Source: Pectinophora gossypiella (taxonomy: Eukaryota; Arthropoda; Insecta; Lepidoptera; Gelechiidae). From it: DNA of 64,000 bases. A model generated the notes under the pieces. That model was not told the origin of the DNA. It saw nothing but the letters and a program-made list of their open reading frames with translations, and ran no database searches. Location of the stretch: positions 6,949,001 to 7,013,000 of the forward strand of contig NC_065425.1 of assembly GCF_024362695.1 (NCBI RefSeq), written 5' to 3'. The translations under genes were made by a program, and so were the position numbers. The first letter of the stretch is position 1; each line of letters opens with the position of its first letter. Positions 1-12,094 of this stretch are shown here, in pieces.

Positions 1-215
1 GATAGGCTATAGATCCTTGGTCTACATACATATACTCACGCCCGTAATCCCTAATGGGGTGGGCAGAGCCACAAGTAATCAAAGACGACTTGCAGCCACT
101 GTTGATAGATCCTTGGTCTGTTGTCTTAAATTTTGTTTTGTATGAAAACCTTCAGCGCTCTTCGTTTGCTTGGCCAAGTAATTGATGATATCTGAGGGAA
201 ACCTACAATAAGTAA
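1..215 (-). repeat. Degenerate interspersed repeats (LINE-tail and Rep-G fragments)
   Basis: The block around 28-110 (sense 'gattacgggcgtgag' on the - strand) recurs at 3650-3735 and 35385-35405. Positions 150-195 are a reversed copy of the fragment I call Rep-G ('actacttggccggacaaatg'), which is also found at 8330, 49930, 52712, 55640 and 57238. Confidence 0.5.
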
Positions 216-2760
216 CGTTAATAAAAACGTTTTATTACTACGTTTGCCTGGATAGATTGACCAAGCAACACAACCAGTATAAAAATAAAAGTTTAAGAAA
301 CGTTGAATGTAATGTTTCTTTATTCAATCTATTAGATGTGATGTATCGCGGAATCATAAACTTAACACAATAGCTAACTCATACTGTCAGTATCTATCCG
401 AGAATCAAAGAGATTTTATTCCTAGTTCTACGTTAGCACAATCAACGTCAAAAAGTTTGTACATTGTCAGGAGAATGTTTAATTGTTTGGTTTTTAATTG
501 CTGCCAACAATCACAGGCCAGTGCTCGGGGAAGAAAATAAAACGGTAGAAAACTAAACAAATCATATTTCACAGATTAAAAACCAAGAACATGTGGCCAG
601 AGGTGTAACTGTGTTCACTTTATACGTAATTAGATTACGACTGAGTAATGCTGGATAAAATCGTTTGGATATGCAGTGAGTAGTTACATAGGTATGTGAT
701 ATTCATCTACATCATTTAAAAAGAACGCTTATTTTTTCCACAATCCGGCAACACGGTTGAGTATTAACCCTCCACATCTTTACATTAGGAGAGGTGCATA
801 CAAATCGATTAATTAAATTATAATATGTATACGTATATTATGGAATATTATATATAAAATAAAGTACTTAATTTTCATAAGCGTCAATGGGGTAATGACA
901 TTGATTGATGATTGAGATAATGTATGGAAGTATCTACTTAAAGTATTTTGCGATACTAATTTTAACACTATGAATAAATATAATTTCGTATAAGATAAGT
1001 AGGCACTTCAATTTACATAAAAAATACTGTCCTTCCTAGTAGGTAGTCATTTTAAAGGTACCTACCTACTGAAAGTATAATGACATGAATATGAAGCAAA
1101 TACCGCAAAAATCTGCCGTTGTTCAAATTACCTATATCAATCATTAATTATACTCACAATTATACAGCTTCACTGGCTGAATTTAAAAATAAAACAGATT
1201 GCTTCAGTTTTTTATTCCAGGCAATAATTGCCCGCAACGTTCTGGCATCAATAAACTGGCCGTGTTTATTGTTGTAAAACAATAAAAACGAATAAAAACT
1301 TTTTAGTGACACGCACACTTGTTTTAAAAACAAACAATTTACACATGTGTAAAGGTTTGAATAACAAATTGTTCCTATTTTAAAAGCTTGTGGAATTAGC
1401 TTGTACAACCCATTTTTCTAGTTAAGGTGCCATATATTTGGTTGCTATCTTTGTCTGTGGTTTATTGTGAATTAAAAAAATCGGACGAATTTTATGTTTC
1501 TAGAAAACAGACTTTTATCGTACTGTAATTGAATTTGGTTTTCTTAATCACTAAAACATGTTCATTTATTGAAAAAAATGTTGTCCACGTTTACCTTGGC
1601 GATTATTTTTTTCAGCACCAACAATTATAATAGCAATTTCACATAAAAAGCTGAACAAACCATCGACTAAAATTGGTGTTATCAATATCAAAGAACGAAA
1701 GAGATTCGTTGCAAATTTTCTTAAGTAAACAGTTCGTACTCAGGGAAACAGCTCAATTATAGCGGCCATTACAAAGACTCCTACAAGTTCTACATTACTT
1801 AGCGATTCGTTTAGAATTTTAGAAATCAATTAGCAGGAACAAAGCATCGTTTGCGGACGGAATTAGCCGAGTTCAAAACAATCGCAGCCACACGTGCGGT
1901 TGATTAAAAATAAAACGCGGCATAGACAACTCGTCCGCTTCAGCCGAGGTGTGTTTAGTTATGAATAAGTGCATAGTTACTTGCATGCGAGTACTGGGAC
2001 GAGTGCTCGTTTATGCAAGGTACAAAGATCAACCACTTTTGAAGTCGTAATTATAATATTACCCTCGTTATATTTATTAATCACTTAAGATAGAAAGCAG
2101 TCGCCTTTAAATTAGTCACACAAAAATCATAATTAAACTCTAATTACACTCTTTAACAAACATTACTCCCGTCGAACTTCAAATAAACACTGAAATATAG
2201 TAAGTAGGTATTTATAATTGTATAGTCTTGTTAGTCGCATATGACAATGAAATCAGTCCCACTACAGTACCTACTACAAGTAGTTGTTAGTTCCTACTGT
2301 ATTACACATGCAACAGTCTAAACGAGCTCTCAATACTTCCGAGTGAAGTAAACAGGTAGGGGCAACATATCAAAAGTTTATGCTACTGAATGTAAATTTG
2401 GGCTCATGAATGAATGAATTGACTTCATAAACGCCTTTGATATACTTCTTTTGTGGGTGATATCGGTAGATGTTTGAAGTACGAGCGAGTTTTGACGATA
2501 ATTGAGTGAACTGTACTCAAAGCACATCAATGAAATGATCGTGGTGTAAATTACTTGCCATTAGTCGAAAGTTTAACAAAGCTGTTAAAATTTCAGATGA
2601 AAAACGGCTTTTGTTCCAATTGTAAGGCACGCTGAATGAAATGACGATGTGTTGTATGATGTTTAAATATAGATTCACACATAGAGCAAAGCCAGATTTA
2701 TATATTACTACACTTTCATTCGGGATTTAACTGCAAAATTGTTAAATTCACCAAAAATAG
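216..2760. other. AT-rich intergenic sequence, no gene recognised
   Basis: No convincing exon, RNA gene or repeat copy is seen. The only compositional change is a GC-richer stretch at about 1845-2010, which could be regulatory but has no identifiable motif set. Confidence 0.5.
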
Positions 2761-2880
2761 TTGTCTTCTTCTATCGGGTGGGATGTGAACTTGTGAGGTG
2801 GTTTACCAACCCCATCAACCCTGGTGTCAGGCTTACTATTGAGCCGCCAAAGACCCCTGACATGGCTCATGTAACATAAT
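2761..2880 (-). repeat. SINE-C fragment (tail half)
   Basis: This matches the SINE-C 3' region seen in full at 37099-37409: 'ttcttctatcg', then 'accctggtgtcag' and 'gagccgccaaag'. The tRNA-like head is missing. Confidence 0.75.
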
Positions 2881-3239
2881 GTAATAGTTAAGTAGGTGTA
2901 TAATAAAATAAAAGAAGACTTCTCAACACATGGGTCATCATTTATACCAATGTTCGTTATTCATGAAATTAGAAGGTTAAAGGAAGGCAACTCTGTGCAA
3001 AGCCATGTACATTTTTTTGTGGAATGTAACTTGTTAAGTTTGGTAAAGTGGTTATATCTACTGTCTAGCTTGCCTACTTCTACTTTACGTCAATTCATAA
3101 AGTAGTTAGAACAAATAATTATTATAACGAGAATCATCGTCATATCCCTAGCTAACCTAACCTAGCCTGAAGATTTGACTGGTGCGGTTGTTTTTTAAAG
3201 CAAGCACGTGACAATAATTTAACTAAGAATTCGAAAAAA

Positions 3240-3340
3240 AATCAAAAATCTTGGATTAAGGCTCTTGCTGGATTTGAACTTGTGCCCTCACAATAAAAGT
3301 CAAACGTTCTTCCAACTAGACTACCACGCGAAAATACAAA
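3240..3340 (-). repeat. tRNA-like SINE head
   Basis: Read on the - strand it has a B-box-like 'caagttcaaatccagcaag' and an A-box-like 'gtggtagtctagttggaag'. It is degenerate and lacks tRNA pairing at the ends, so it is a SINE remnant rather than a tRNA gene. Confidence 0.55.
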
Positions 3341-3902
3341 ACGCCCATCGCATTGCATGCTCATCCCTTTAAATTATTTATACGTCCAGTACAAAAAAGC
3401 CCAAGACATGACCCATAATATTTTTACAAGTTTTCCTAACACATAATATTAGTTTTTATTAGTTTACAACAGATAATTAACAAGTTTCCTAGAACAGCAC
3501 ACGTGACGGTCCTATTAATTTTATTTCTAAACGTTTTGTCGCTAGAACTTGGCTGTTGTTTACATTACGAAACGCGGAGAGCGGGTAAGTTTAATAGGTG
3601 TTTTAAACGGTGAGCCGTGCATGGTCTGGGACAAAAAAAATGTTGTTTTTAGAATCACGCCCGTATTCTTAACGGTGATGGCAGAGACACAAAACTTGCA
3701 GTAACTTTTGATTGTAGTAGCCGTAACTAAACCAAAGAAACTAAAACAAATAGAACATGTTCCTTTCAAGTAGTGAATGCCATCTGAGGGAAATCAATAT
3801 AAAAATCTGAGTCTAAGGCTTGCTCAGTATGCTAACTGTTTTGGAAAATTGTGACTCCGTCTAACCCAATAACTACGCTTGTCTTTATGTAGGTACCCAC
3901 GT

Positions 3903-4203
3903 CATCATCATCATCATCAACCCATTAACGTCCCCACTGCTGGGCCACGGGCCTTCCCTATGGATGGATAGGGAGATCGGGCCTTAAACCATCACGCGGG
4001 CCCAGTGCGGATTGATGGTTATTAACGACTGCTAATGCAGCCGGGACCAACGGCTTAACGTGCCTTCCGAAGCACGGAGAAGCTCGAGATGAAAAACTTT
4101 TTATTTTTGTGGTCACCCATCCTATGACCGGCCTTTGCGAAAGTTGCTTAACTTCAACAATCGCAGACCGAACGCGTTTACCGCTGCGCCACCGAGCTCC
4201 TCA
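3903..4203 (-). repeat. 5S-derived SINE (SINE-5S), full-length copy
   Basis: On the - strand the head runs GAGGAGCTCGGTGGCGCAG, then 'AAGTTAAGCAAC', a 20-nt spacer and 'GGATGGGTGACC'. The order and spacing match the 5S rRNA internal promoter (box A and box C). The central core 'GTGCTTCGGAAGGCACGTTA' and a tail with 'cagcagtggggacg' follow, ending in a GAT/CAT simple repeat. Other copies are at 36335, 39516 and 62836. Confidence 0.8.
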
Positions 4204-5230
4204 AGGTACCTACGTAATAGAACGTATGTCGCTGAAACTTTGTTTTCATTACTGATCTTAGGTTTTTTTTTTTGACGTGGCTTTTTGTAGACCTGCCTCA
4301 GATGGCTTAACTACTTGGCCAAGGCTGAGCATAGAGAGCGGGTTACGTTAATAGGTGTTTTAAAACATATTCAGGGGTGTTTAGGTGTGTTTGTGTTTTA
4401 TGAGTTATACAAAGAACATGGGTATATGTAATGTTAATACTTACTCGCTTCCTGTGGCTTAAAAACCCTTTGGGTGTTACCCTCAAATAAGGTGTAAAAA
4501 TAGACGACAACTTTTGGCTTTTGAGTTTGGAGGACTTGGCTTAACCACTACAGTACAGAATAGGGTCGGTGGTGAATACGTAGAATCGTTTATTATGTCT
4601 TCTTGAATGTATGTCGTTTCTTCTCAATTTTTATATTCACCATCTCCTTGGAGATTTTTACAGGTAGGTACTGTTTATTCCCTGGTCGGCTTACTCAACC
4701 TGGAAGCTCTGCACGGCAACCACGCCGCGCGCGGTGCGAATTACAATATATCGCGGATGGTAACCAATAGACGTACAATAGATGTCGTGCCGCGAGGGCT
4801 AACGTTATTTGAAGTTAGTTTATAGGTAGTGCTGTGTGGTGTTTTTACTCCATAGTCACAATTATTTTGTCGCAGTTTGCACTTTGCACTTTGCACGATA
4901 GTGACTGTAGATTTTGTTCAAATTTACCAGTGAAACCTATCTAAATAATAAAAAAATTCAAGCGAATTTAGAACTTCTTTTTCGAAGTCGTTTGAAAGAG
5001 AAAATGATTCTTCAGATCATATATCTTTTAATGGAAGATATAGAGGATATTAAACATTACACTGTGTTCTACTTACAGGGTGGACTGTGATGCTATGATC
5101 AAACGATTTACAAGTCTTTCACTGCCTGGATGTGAGCCAGCTAGCTTTGAATCTTGTGGGGACAGAGTACAGAAAGAAAAGAGACAAGCGTGGATGCAAT
5201 CATTGGAATAAAATGTAAAGCTTACCCTAC
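4204..5230. other. Intergenic, no gene recognised
   Basis: A Rep-G-like fragment sits at about 4275-4330. A GC-richer patch at 4690-4800 contains an open frame (4607-4825) without recognisable homology. Nothing else is supported. Confidence 0.4.
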
Positions 5231-5372
5231 AGGGGGGTTAAAATGGCCACATCGAAGCATCAAAAAAAGAAAGCGAAAGTGCAATTTGACATTTGCGCAT
5301 ATAAACGTAAGTGCGCAATGCAAACAAATGTCAAAAAGCAATATTGCTTCGATGTTGCCTTTTTAACCCCCA
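5231..5372. mobile_element. MITE-3 copy (hairpin)
   Basis: This is an inverted-repeat element. The left arm has 'ggttaaaatggccacatcga' and 'caatttgacatttgcgc'; the right arm has 'gcaaacaaatgtcaaa' and 'gcctttttaaccccc'. Related copies are at 12951, 33683, 49736, 52799 and 61563. Confidence 0.75.
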
Positions 5373-5399
5373 GTAGATATAGCAATTCATGAATAAATA

Positions 5400-5425
5400 T
5401 CTGTGTGTGTGTGTGTGTGTGTTAT
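5400..5425. repeat. (TG)n microsatellite
   Basis: A short TG dinucleotide run of about 11 units. Confidence 0.9.
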
Positions 5426-6396
5426 ATATCTGTGTTATAGATTAAGTATATTGTATTATATTCCTACTACTTAATATTTGTTTGTTGTATTCTGTTGTTC
5501 TTGACATACTTAGTATAAGTAGATTTAAACATAAGTAAGTAAATAACTTAGTTTTATTCACTTTTATATAAAGCGAAAAGAACACACAAGTTTTGATTGT
5601 ATTTTTGCACTGGTGCATAATTATTCTGGCGGACGTTCATTTTCATTAACCAACTTTAATTTTGACAGTTGTAAAAACTAGCTCTGTCTTTGTCTAGCAC
5701 TTGTAGCAAATGAAGGACAGCATTATTTTTAGAGCTATCATGTACAAATAAAATTTAAAAATACGCCAGAAACGGCTATATTACTAATAACTACCACAAA
5801 TATTATATACACTATATAACATACATAAAAAAAAGTTAAAATGTTTGTAAATTTTTTTAGTGCAAAATACTAAACTAACTCAGCCGATTTTTTTTAATCG
5901 TGAAGTCTCTCTCTACTACTTATTACTCTGTGAAACAGAAGCATGCACTACAGTTCTTAGTAGCAGAGGAAGACAATGTGATTTCGTGTAGATAAACACA
6001 GGCCAGGAAGCAGTGACGTGGGGCTGTCTGTCCGTCTGTCGCTACTACATGTTTGGACGACTCGGTTTGTATACTACTCTGTACGGAATATCATACTTTA
6101 CACAAATACAAAAACGTTTTCTTTTGACTAGGTATAATTGGATAAACTGGTTAGTATTTAGCAATAAGGCCGTTGATTGTTCTTCCGAGGGTCTAAAAAA
6201 ACTAATACAAATATACTTTATTGCACACAACATACTTACATCAATATCAACGAAATTACATCAATATGGCATGGCGACGAGTGGTGTAGGTAGGTACCTA
6301 TATATTGTACAACTTTGCCTTCGGGGATACAGGCGCGGGTATTTACATCTTTGGATAGCTATGCAATTACTTTGGATAAGGGACATTTTTATTAGA
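5426..6396. other. Intergenic, no gene recognised
   Basis: A fragment at about 5670-5745 ('aaaactagctctgtc' to 'gaaggacagcatta') recurs at 20725-20790, 31660-31720 and 40730-40790 and is a small repeat. Around 6165-6240 are LINE-tail-like words (gcaataaggccg; tttattgcacac). The long open frame 6013-6399 shows no homology. Confidence 0.4.
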
Positions 6397-6427
6397 TGAA
6401 TTGCTTCGATGTGGCCTTTTTAGCCCG
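6397..6427. mobile_element. MITE-3 solo arm
   Basis: This is a single right arm only ('ttgcttcgatgtggcctttt'), so it is a truncated copy. Confidence 0.65.
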
Positions 6428-6667
6428 CCTCATAAGTTTTCTCTTGGTAGGTACGTACCTACCTATAGGTAGCTCGTATATCTAGTGCTGGAATTCTGGC
6501 TAGCAACTGAGTAGGTACATAGCCGACTTGGTGTCTGTATGACTACGCTGTCACGGTCTTTGTAACGTCGTCTCAAGCGTTGTTTGTTTGATGTGGAGAG
6601 AACAGAGAGACTCGCCAATCAGGTCGCGGAGAATGCGCCTATAAAACTCGTTCAGCGGGACTGTGCG

Positions 6668-6820
6668 ACAGTCATGAGCAATAATATCATGTACCCAGTT
6701 TAGAACCCTGTCGCACTTTCATATTTGACATTTAATGAGACTTACGGTTTAATTTGACAAAAAAGATAATGTGACATGGTTTCAAAATATAGACATATTA
6801 CTTAGTACTCATGACCGTAC
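6668..6820 (-). mobile_element. MITE-1 copy
   Basis: This is about 150 bp with imperfect terminal inverted repeats ('acagtcatgagca' and 'actcatgaccgta') and an internal palindrome ('gtcgcac...gacatt' against 'ttgacaaaa...gtgacatg'). It is one of nine copies in the window. Confidence 0.85.
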
Positions 6821-7414
6821 ATAAGCTAACATGAGTATGTGCTACATGAGTATGTTCCCAAAGTGAGATTGTTCCTAATTTAAAAATCTCTTTAATAGTA
6901 AAGACATTGGCTGGTGAAAATATGATAATTTTTAACCAACTTATACTTGAAAAAGTTGTTGTTTGACAATCGGAGGGCAATCTTCAGCTATGTAGGAGAT
7001 CTAATACAAACGGTTGCTATAGTTGGTTGGTGCTGGACTTCAGTCGAGTGACGCATGCGCTAATGGCTACCATAACGTGCAGTGTTGCCGTATGGCTGGA
7101 TGGAGTTGTGCACACAAGTGTTAAAGATATTGAGCATTTTTAATTTACCTTTTTTATTTATTTTACTTAACACTTATGTAAAGTTATGTATGAAATACTC
7201 ACGTTCGTAATCGATAAAGGGATAACTTATAGAGATAGTAATAATGAGCATACAAATAAATGTATTGCAAGTAACAGTTTACATTTTTCTTCAAGAACTA
7301 GGTAATTATGAATATTACGAATACGGGCAAATAGAAATGGCTCAGCTTCTGATGTGATGGAGCCATGCTACGACCTTTCAGCGTTAGTTTTCAGCCATAG
7401 GTACAACTACTAGG

Positions 7415-8083
7415 TACGTACAATGAGCAAAAGTGCAGTCAGTGAGCTCAGCGAATTATTTGTAAACAGTGGTGAAATTATGAACCATTAGTTATCGCAA
7501 ATATAAAATTTATGTTTTTTTCTACTTCTCTACTTTAATCTGGCATTTAAATAACAAAAAAGTCTAATATAAGTACATACATAATTAAACTCTTTGAAAA
7601 AGTGTACGCTCTATGGCCTATAAAAGCATTGTTTACAAAGTGTAACTGTACTATAATGTCGCCAAAAAAGCATTGTTGTTGTTTTTTTTGTTTTGACCTG
7701 GAAACTGGCACCTTTACTTTGTTTGGTGCCATAGATATACTATAAAAAAAAAGTATACATTTGCCGCCATTTTCCCGCGCGTTGGAAAATAAATTGGAAA
7801 ATTTTTGTTTCATTTAAAATTACGTCGTCGTAGAAAAAGTATTGTATGCAACGTTGTATAACTAGGTCAAAAAATGCTCGTGGCGTCTCTTATTGCGATG
7901 TTCGCCAAGGCTCACATCGCAAGTCACGCCACTCGCATTTTTTGACCCTTCTTATACAACTGTTGCATAAAATACTATTGTAGGTGTTTTGGTCTATTAC
8001 AGAAACGACATGTAACCAGGAGGTCTGAAGTGCAACCAGTTAATATTTTGCAAGAAAATTATTGCACTTTTGCATCTTATCGT
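7415..8083. mobile_element. MITE-4 copy split by an insertion
   Basis: The ends (7420-7515 and 7980-8080) match, in order, the uninterrupted copy at 56205-56415 ('gcaaaagtgcagtca' to 'acttttgcacctta'). About 465 bp (7516-7979) are inserted here, including a hairpin at 7840-7978. Confidence 0.6.
7840..7978. mobile_element. Hairpin element, palindromic MITE
   Basis: The arms of about 60 nt are inverted copies. The left arm has 'tcaaaaaatgctcgtggcgt' and 'attgcgatgt'; the right arm has 'acatcgcaa' and 'cacgccactcgcattttttg'. The loop is about 12 nt. The outer words 'tatgcaacgttgtata' and 'tatacaactgttgcata' also pair. Confidence 0.75.
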
Positions 8084-8218
8084 CCGGTCACGAGCATTAA
8101 TATGTATACACTTTGGTACCATGTCACATTAACTTTTTTGACAAATTGAACTTTAAGTCTCATTAAATGTCAAATATGTCAGTGCGACAGAGTCTTAAAG
8201 TGAGTTGTTGACTGTACA
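8084..8218 (+). mobile_element. MITE-1 copy
   Basis: 'ggtcacgagcattaatatgt' to 'gacagagtcttaaagtgag'. It abuts MITE-4 directly. Confidence 0.85.
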
Positions 8219-8329
8219 CTACTCTTACATAAGTATATTAATGATGATATAGATTGAAAAAATCGCATGGACTGGATGAGATGTAATGTTTGACGCTCAG
8301 ATCATTTTATTTTCGGACAATCAGCATGC

Positions 8330-8415
8330 ATTTTTTTACGTGGTTTATTATGCATTTGCCGCAGATGACATTAACTACTTGGGCGGACATATAGGGGGCG
8401 CTGAGGGCTCTCACC
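8330..8415 (+). repeat. Rep-G fragment
   Basis: 'gccgcagatgacattaacta' and 'gcgctgagggctctcacc', repeated at 49930, 52712, 55640 and 57238. Confidence 0.7.
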
Positions 8416-8574
8416 CGGTGCAAATATTAAGACAACAGTCCTTAGGGTGCCTAGTTGGGCGCGAACCTCGGCTCGGTAATTAGCCTGCAGTATCCTTACC
8501 AAACTATGAAACCCAAAGTGTTTTTATTGTGAATATGTCCCCTCTGGGATTGTGACCTTAACACATCACTCGAA

Positions 8575-8660
8575 TTCTTCTTCTTCTTATCATGTGGGTT
8601 ATGAAGTGGATTACCAACCTCATCAACCCTAGTGTCAGGGTAGAGGAACTCACTCCACTC
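8575..8660 (-). repeat. SINE-C tail fragment
   Basis: A degenerate 'ttcttcttatcatgtgggtt' to 'ccctagtgtcaggg'. Confidence 0.6.
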
Positions 8661-9189
8661 CAATTGAGGTGACGTTTATGAACGTTAAGTAAAACACGCT
8701 TGGTTCCATCCTGTCCGCCACCATCCCAGTAGTGAGCGAGTAAGCCGACCCGCAATACATGTAATTATTGCAGCGGACTTGTACTGAAATAATTTGTTTA
8801 AACAAATAACAGGGGAATTGGCGCAATGATAGCTTTTACAGCTAATGTCGAGTCCCACGCGTGGTGTTAGTACTTCAGTGCTACTGACTGTATGGACTTT
8901 GCAGATTTCCTTTTTATATTCCAAGAAGGATCGCTATTTGTTTGTCTTTTAACATTGCCACTGCGTGGCATACCTACTGTATGCTTATAAATATCACGCC
9001 TATTTCTCGTTGGGGTAGGTAGAAACCAGAACTACGATCTTGCACTCCATTTTTGCTTTGCGCCACATTAAGAGAGCTTTTTACCTAGCTTTAAATTAAA
9101 ACAAAACTTTTATCTGATAGCGGTATATACTTACGCCTAGGTATTCCTTTTCTAACTCTTCGATTTACACCCGCAACATATTTTTTTTT

Positions 9190-9428
9190 CTAGTAAGTAA
9201 GTAAGTCTTTTTCTTTCATTCTCTCTATAATATCTGAACCATCAAATAAGTATAGGTCGAGTCTTTGATAAGAGCGTGAAAGAAGCGAAAGCGGTGTGTC
9301 AGGATCGTAGGAAGTTGAATTCCATGGTCTCTGCCTACCCCAACGGGAAATAGGCGTGATTATATGTTTGTATGTTATGTGTCCGAACCATCTAAGCATC
9401 CCTTTCATTGAAATAAAAGCGAGGGAAT
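9190..9428 (-). pseudogene. RTE-like LINE 3' remnant
   Basis: On the - strand a frame reads KGMLRWFGHI, a common phrase near the C-terminus of RTE-type reverse transcriptases. It continues into the non-coding tail 'cctatttcccgttggggtag', which recurs at 45990-46090, 48540-48640, 51110-51180 and 53445-53475. It is truncated and not functional. Confidence 0.55.
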
Positions 9429-9429
9429 C

Positions 9430-9645
9430 TTCTTCTATCGTGTGGGTTGTGAGGTGGAGTACCAACCTCATCAACTCTGGTGTCAGGGTTACTATTGAGC
9501 CGCCAAAGGCCCCTGACATGGCTCATATAACGACTACTTACTTACATCAGTAAGTAGTAACCGGGACCAAGGCCTTAACTTGCCTTCCGAAGCACGGATC
9601 ATCTTACTTTCGGTCAATCTAGTGATCAGCCAGTAATATCCTAAC
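9430..9645 (-). repeat. SINE-C copy, head truncated
   Basis: The tail 'ttctatcgtgtgggttgtga', 'ggtgtcagggtt' and the central core 'taacttgccttccgaagcac' are present. Confidence 0.8.
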
Positions 9646-10189
9646 CAAAAGAAACAAACTATCAACGCCAAAATTATCTCTATAGACAAAGATTTGAAGG
9701 ACATACAAAGAAGTAAAATAATAAGTTGTGTGTCATCTATCTCGCCTGCAAACTATGGCTAAAAACTATGTCTCAAGTTCCCACACTCCGAAGTAGGACT
9801 GCATGCGTATTATAACGATAAATGCGAGTATTTTAAGCCGCCTTCAGCCTCGTTTCACAAAATTTAGTGAATTTTTACGAGAAGTGAACGTTATGAACAT
9901 CCAATTTATAATTTATGAATAAATTGAGTAAATAAATAGAGGATATGGGAAATAAATGTGCTTCATTGCATCTGGTATAGATCACAGGTTCGACACTCCG
10001 GGATGTAAGGTTTTGAAAGAAAATATTTTTCTGTAAGTGGATGTGGAGTTGGGCTTTCGAGACTCGTTCGAATTTGTTTTTTATAAAAACATTAAATGTG
10101 CTTGTCTGGTGTGTTTTTCTACTTACTTACCTGCTTCGAATGTTAAGGTTCGCATTAATTTTCATGGGCGGAACTACTTACTTATATAT

Positions 10190-10515
10190 ATAAACTGCCA
10201 TATACGTCCCACTGCTGGGCACAAGCCTCCCCTCAATCAACCAGAGGGGGTATGGAGCATACTCCACCACGCTGCTCCACTGCGGGTTGGTGGAGTTGTT
10301 TTTACGGCTAATAGCCGGGACCAACGGCTTAACGTGCCCTCCGAAGCACGGAATCATCTTACGTTTTCGGACAATCAGGTGATTCAAGCCTGAAAAGTCC
10401 TTACCAAACAAAGGACAGTCTCACAAAGTGATTTCGACAATGTCCCCATCGGGAATCGAACCCGGACCTCCAGATCGTGAGCCTAACGCTCTAACCACTA
10501 GACCAAAGAGGCTGT
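10190..10515 (-). repeat. SINE-A, near full-length
   Basis: On the - strand: a tRNA-like head ('ctagtggttagagcgttagg', B box 'gggttcgattcccga'), then 'caaagtgattt...ctgtcctttgtttgg', the shared core 'ggcacgttaagccgttggtc', and the tail 'cccagcagtgggacgtatat'. This is a Pol III-type retroposon dependent on LINE enzymes. Confidence 0.85.
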
Positions 10516-10579
10516 TGCTACTTACTTAAGTACCTAATTTTAAATGACTACATATTATTTACCAGTTGTAAAATAATCA

Positions 10580-10780
10580 GTGTGGTCGTGTGGTACACCG
10601 GCTTGCTGAGAGCGTCGGTTCGAACCCCGGTACGGGACTTGCACGAATTAGTTATTAATTTATCTTAAGTGCAGTTTTATCTAACACAGTTGGCTCGACC
10701 ATTATAAACGGCGATAGTGTCTCTAGATGTACCTCTGACTACCCCAATTAAGATTATAGTGAGCTTATGTCTGGTATTGA
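10580..10780 (+). repeat. SINE-B, near full-length with tRNA-like head
   Basis: The head has 'gagcgtcggttcgaaccccg' (B box) after an A-box-like 'tggtacaccggcttg'. The body is 'taacacagttggctcgacca' to 'gactaccccaatta'. Family copies are at 13105, 33328, 36967, 40543, 42285 and 48712. Confidence 0.8.
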
Positions 10781-10814
10781 ATGTGTTCCTCTAGTTATTA
10801 AATAACTTATAATG

Positions 10815-10978
10815 TATACCCTCATTGATTTAAAAGATGTGTTGCTGTTGCAGTTTCTTGTCATTTCTTACCCTCGGCCATAACACCTTGCGAAATGACG
10901 TAAATTCAAAAATGTTATATTGACCATCAGCAAGTTTATCCATGATAATTACGTTGAATAAATGATTCTGATTATATT
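10815..10978 (+). repeat. LINE/SINE 3' tail (family Q)
   Basis: 'aaaagatgtgttgctgttgc' to 'gttgaataaatgattctgat'. A second copy is at 31895-32025. Confidence 0.6.
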
Positions 10979-11869
10979 ATACTTAATTTAGATGGCCTTA
11001 AACTACTTGGTCGGAATTTTGTGGCTATACTTGTTCAGTACATTGTGAAACTTTCTTTCCATAAACCTTCCAACATGCGCGTGGGCACTCAGTACCACTA
11101 CAGCTACCATCTCTGGAGTATGTCCGTCTGTCTGTCAGCTCTCTGGGTGGCCGCGTGGTTCTCAGAACTCTTTATTTGATTAGATTCCATGGTACACGGG
11201 TTTGACTCCTTTTAACCTTGCTACTTGTACTTGTAATTACCTGGTTACATTTTATAGTTCATTTCTTACAACAGCTATGGTTCCCGATACATTACTTAAG
11301 TATGCGCTGTAGGTACGTAGAAATTAAATGAAATGAAACATACATATTTACGGTATATATCGGGCTTTGAGTCAACAACTTACATAACATAACAAATACT
11401 TCACTGCACTCACAGGAAATACAAAACAAAAGAGAACTAGAAGCGGTATGTACCGGTACCTATGCTAAAACTTTATTTATTTTCAAAATAAAGATCATTG
11501 CATGCAAATAGATTTATTTGATGGTTAGAGTAACTCTTTCTACAGTCATCGTGATAATTTTGTGAAGTATTTTGGGAAAGATTGAGCCTTGCAGTGGCTG
11601 GTGGTGATGTTCTAGTCTATGACCCCAAAAGATGTTTCATTTGATTGTTAGTTATAATTAAATTTTAAACCTTTAACAATGTTAATATCTGGAATGTTTT
11701 ATCACATAGTCAGTAAGTATAGAGTAGTGGATGCTTGCTAATATATATCTGAAGTCGGTAGAGACGACACGGTTGCCTTTATGAGGCCTAACTATAAAAT
11801 ATTAATAAATCATAATCTGTGACTGTAACCTGGAACCTGACAGAGGGCAGCAGTAACTGCCAGTAAGAG
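10979..11869. other. Intergenic, no gene recognised
   Basis: Apart from a possible degenerate SINE head at about 11145-11215, nothing is supported. Confidence 0.4.
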
Positions 11870-12040
11870 TCCTAATACACCTTTGAAATAGACTACTCTG
11901 GGCGCCATCCCACTCGCGTGAGACAGAGTACTGCGGGGCGGAAGGCAAGAGGGAAACCACTGCCCTATTTTTCCCTAAAAAGTAGCATGGAAAATGCTAC
12001 ACCGACAAGAGCGTGGCCCTTAAATTGATGATGATGAATC
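11870..12040 (+). repeat. SINE-J copy
   Basis: 'gactactctgggcgccatcc', 'agagtactgcggggcggaag' and 'ccctaaaaagtagcatgg', ending in a TGATGATGA tail. Copies are at 27958-28055 and 46195-46330. Confidence 0.75.
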
Positions 12041-12094
12041 ATAATAATTTATTCAACCAATCAACTAAGCAACAGTACCTACAACCATTCTTTC

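Noticed and set aside
3903..4203. 5S rRNA gene
   Set aside because: Only the internal-promoter part resembles 5S; it continues into a SINE core and tail and recurs dispersed, not in tandem.
6013..6399. 128-residue open frame on the + strand
   Set aside because: It overlaps LINE-tail words, has no homology and no coding signature.
6600..6670. TATA-type promoter (CTATAAAACTCG with a possible initiator)
   Set aside because: It is directly followed by a MITE-1 copy and no exon can be found downstream, so the motif alone is too weak.
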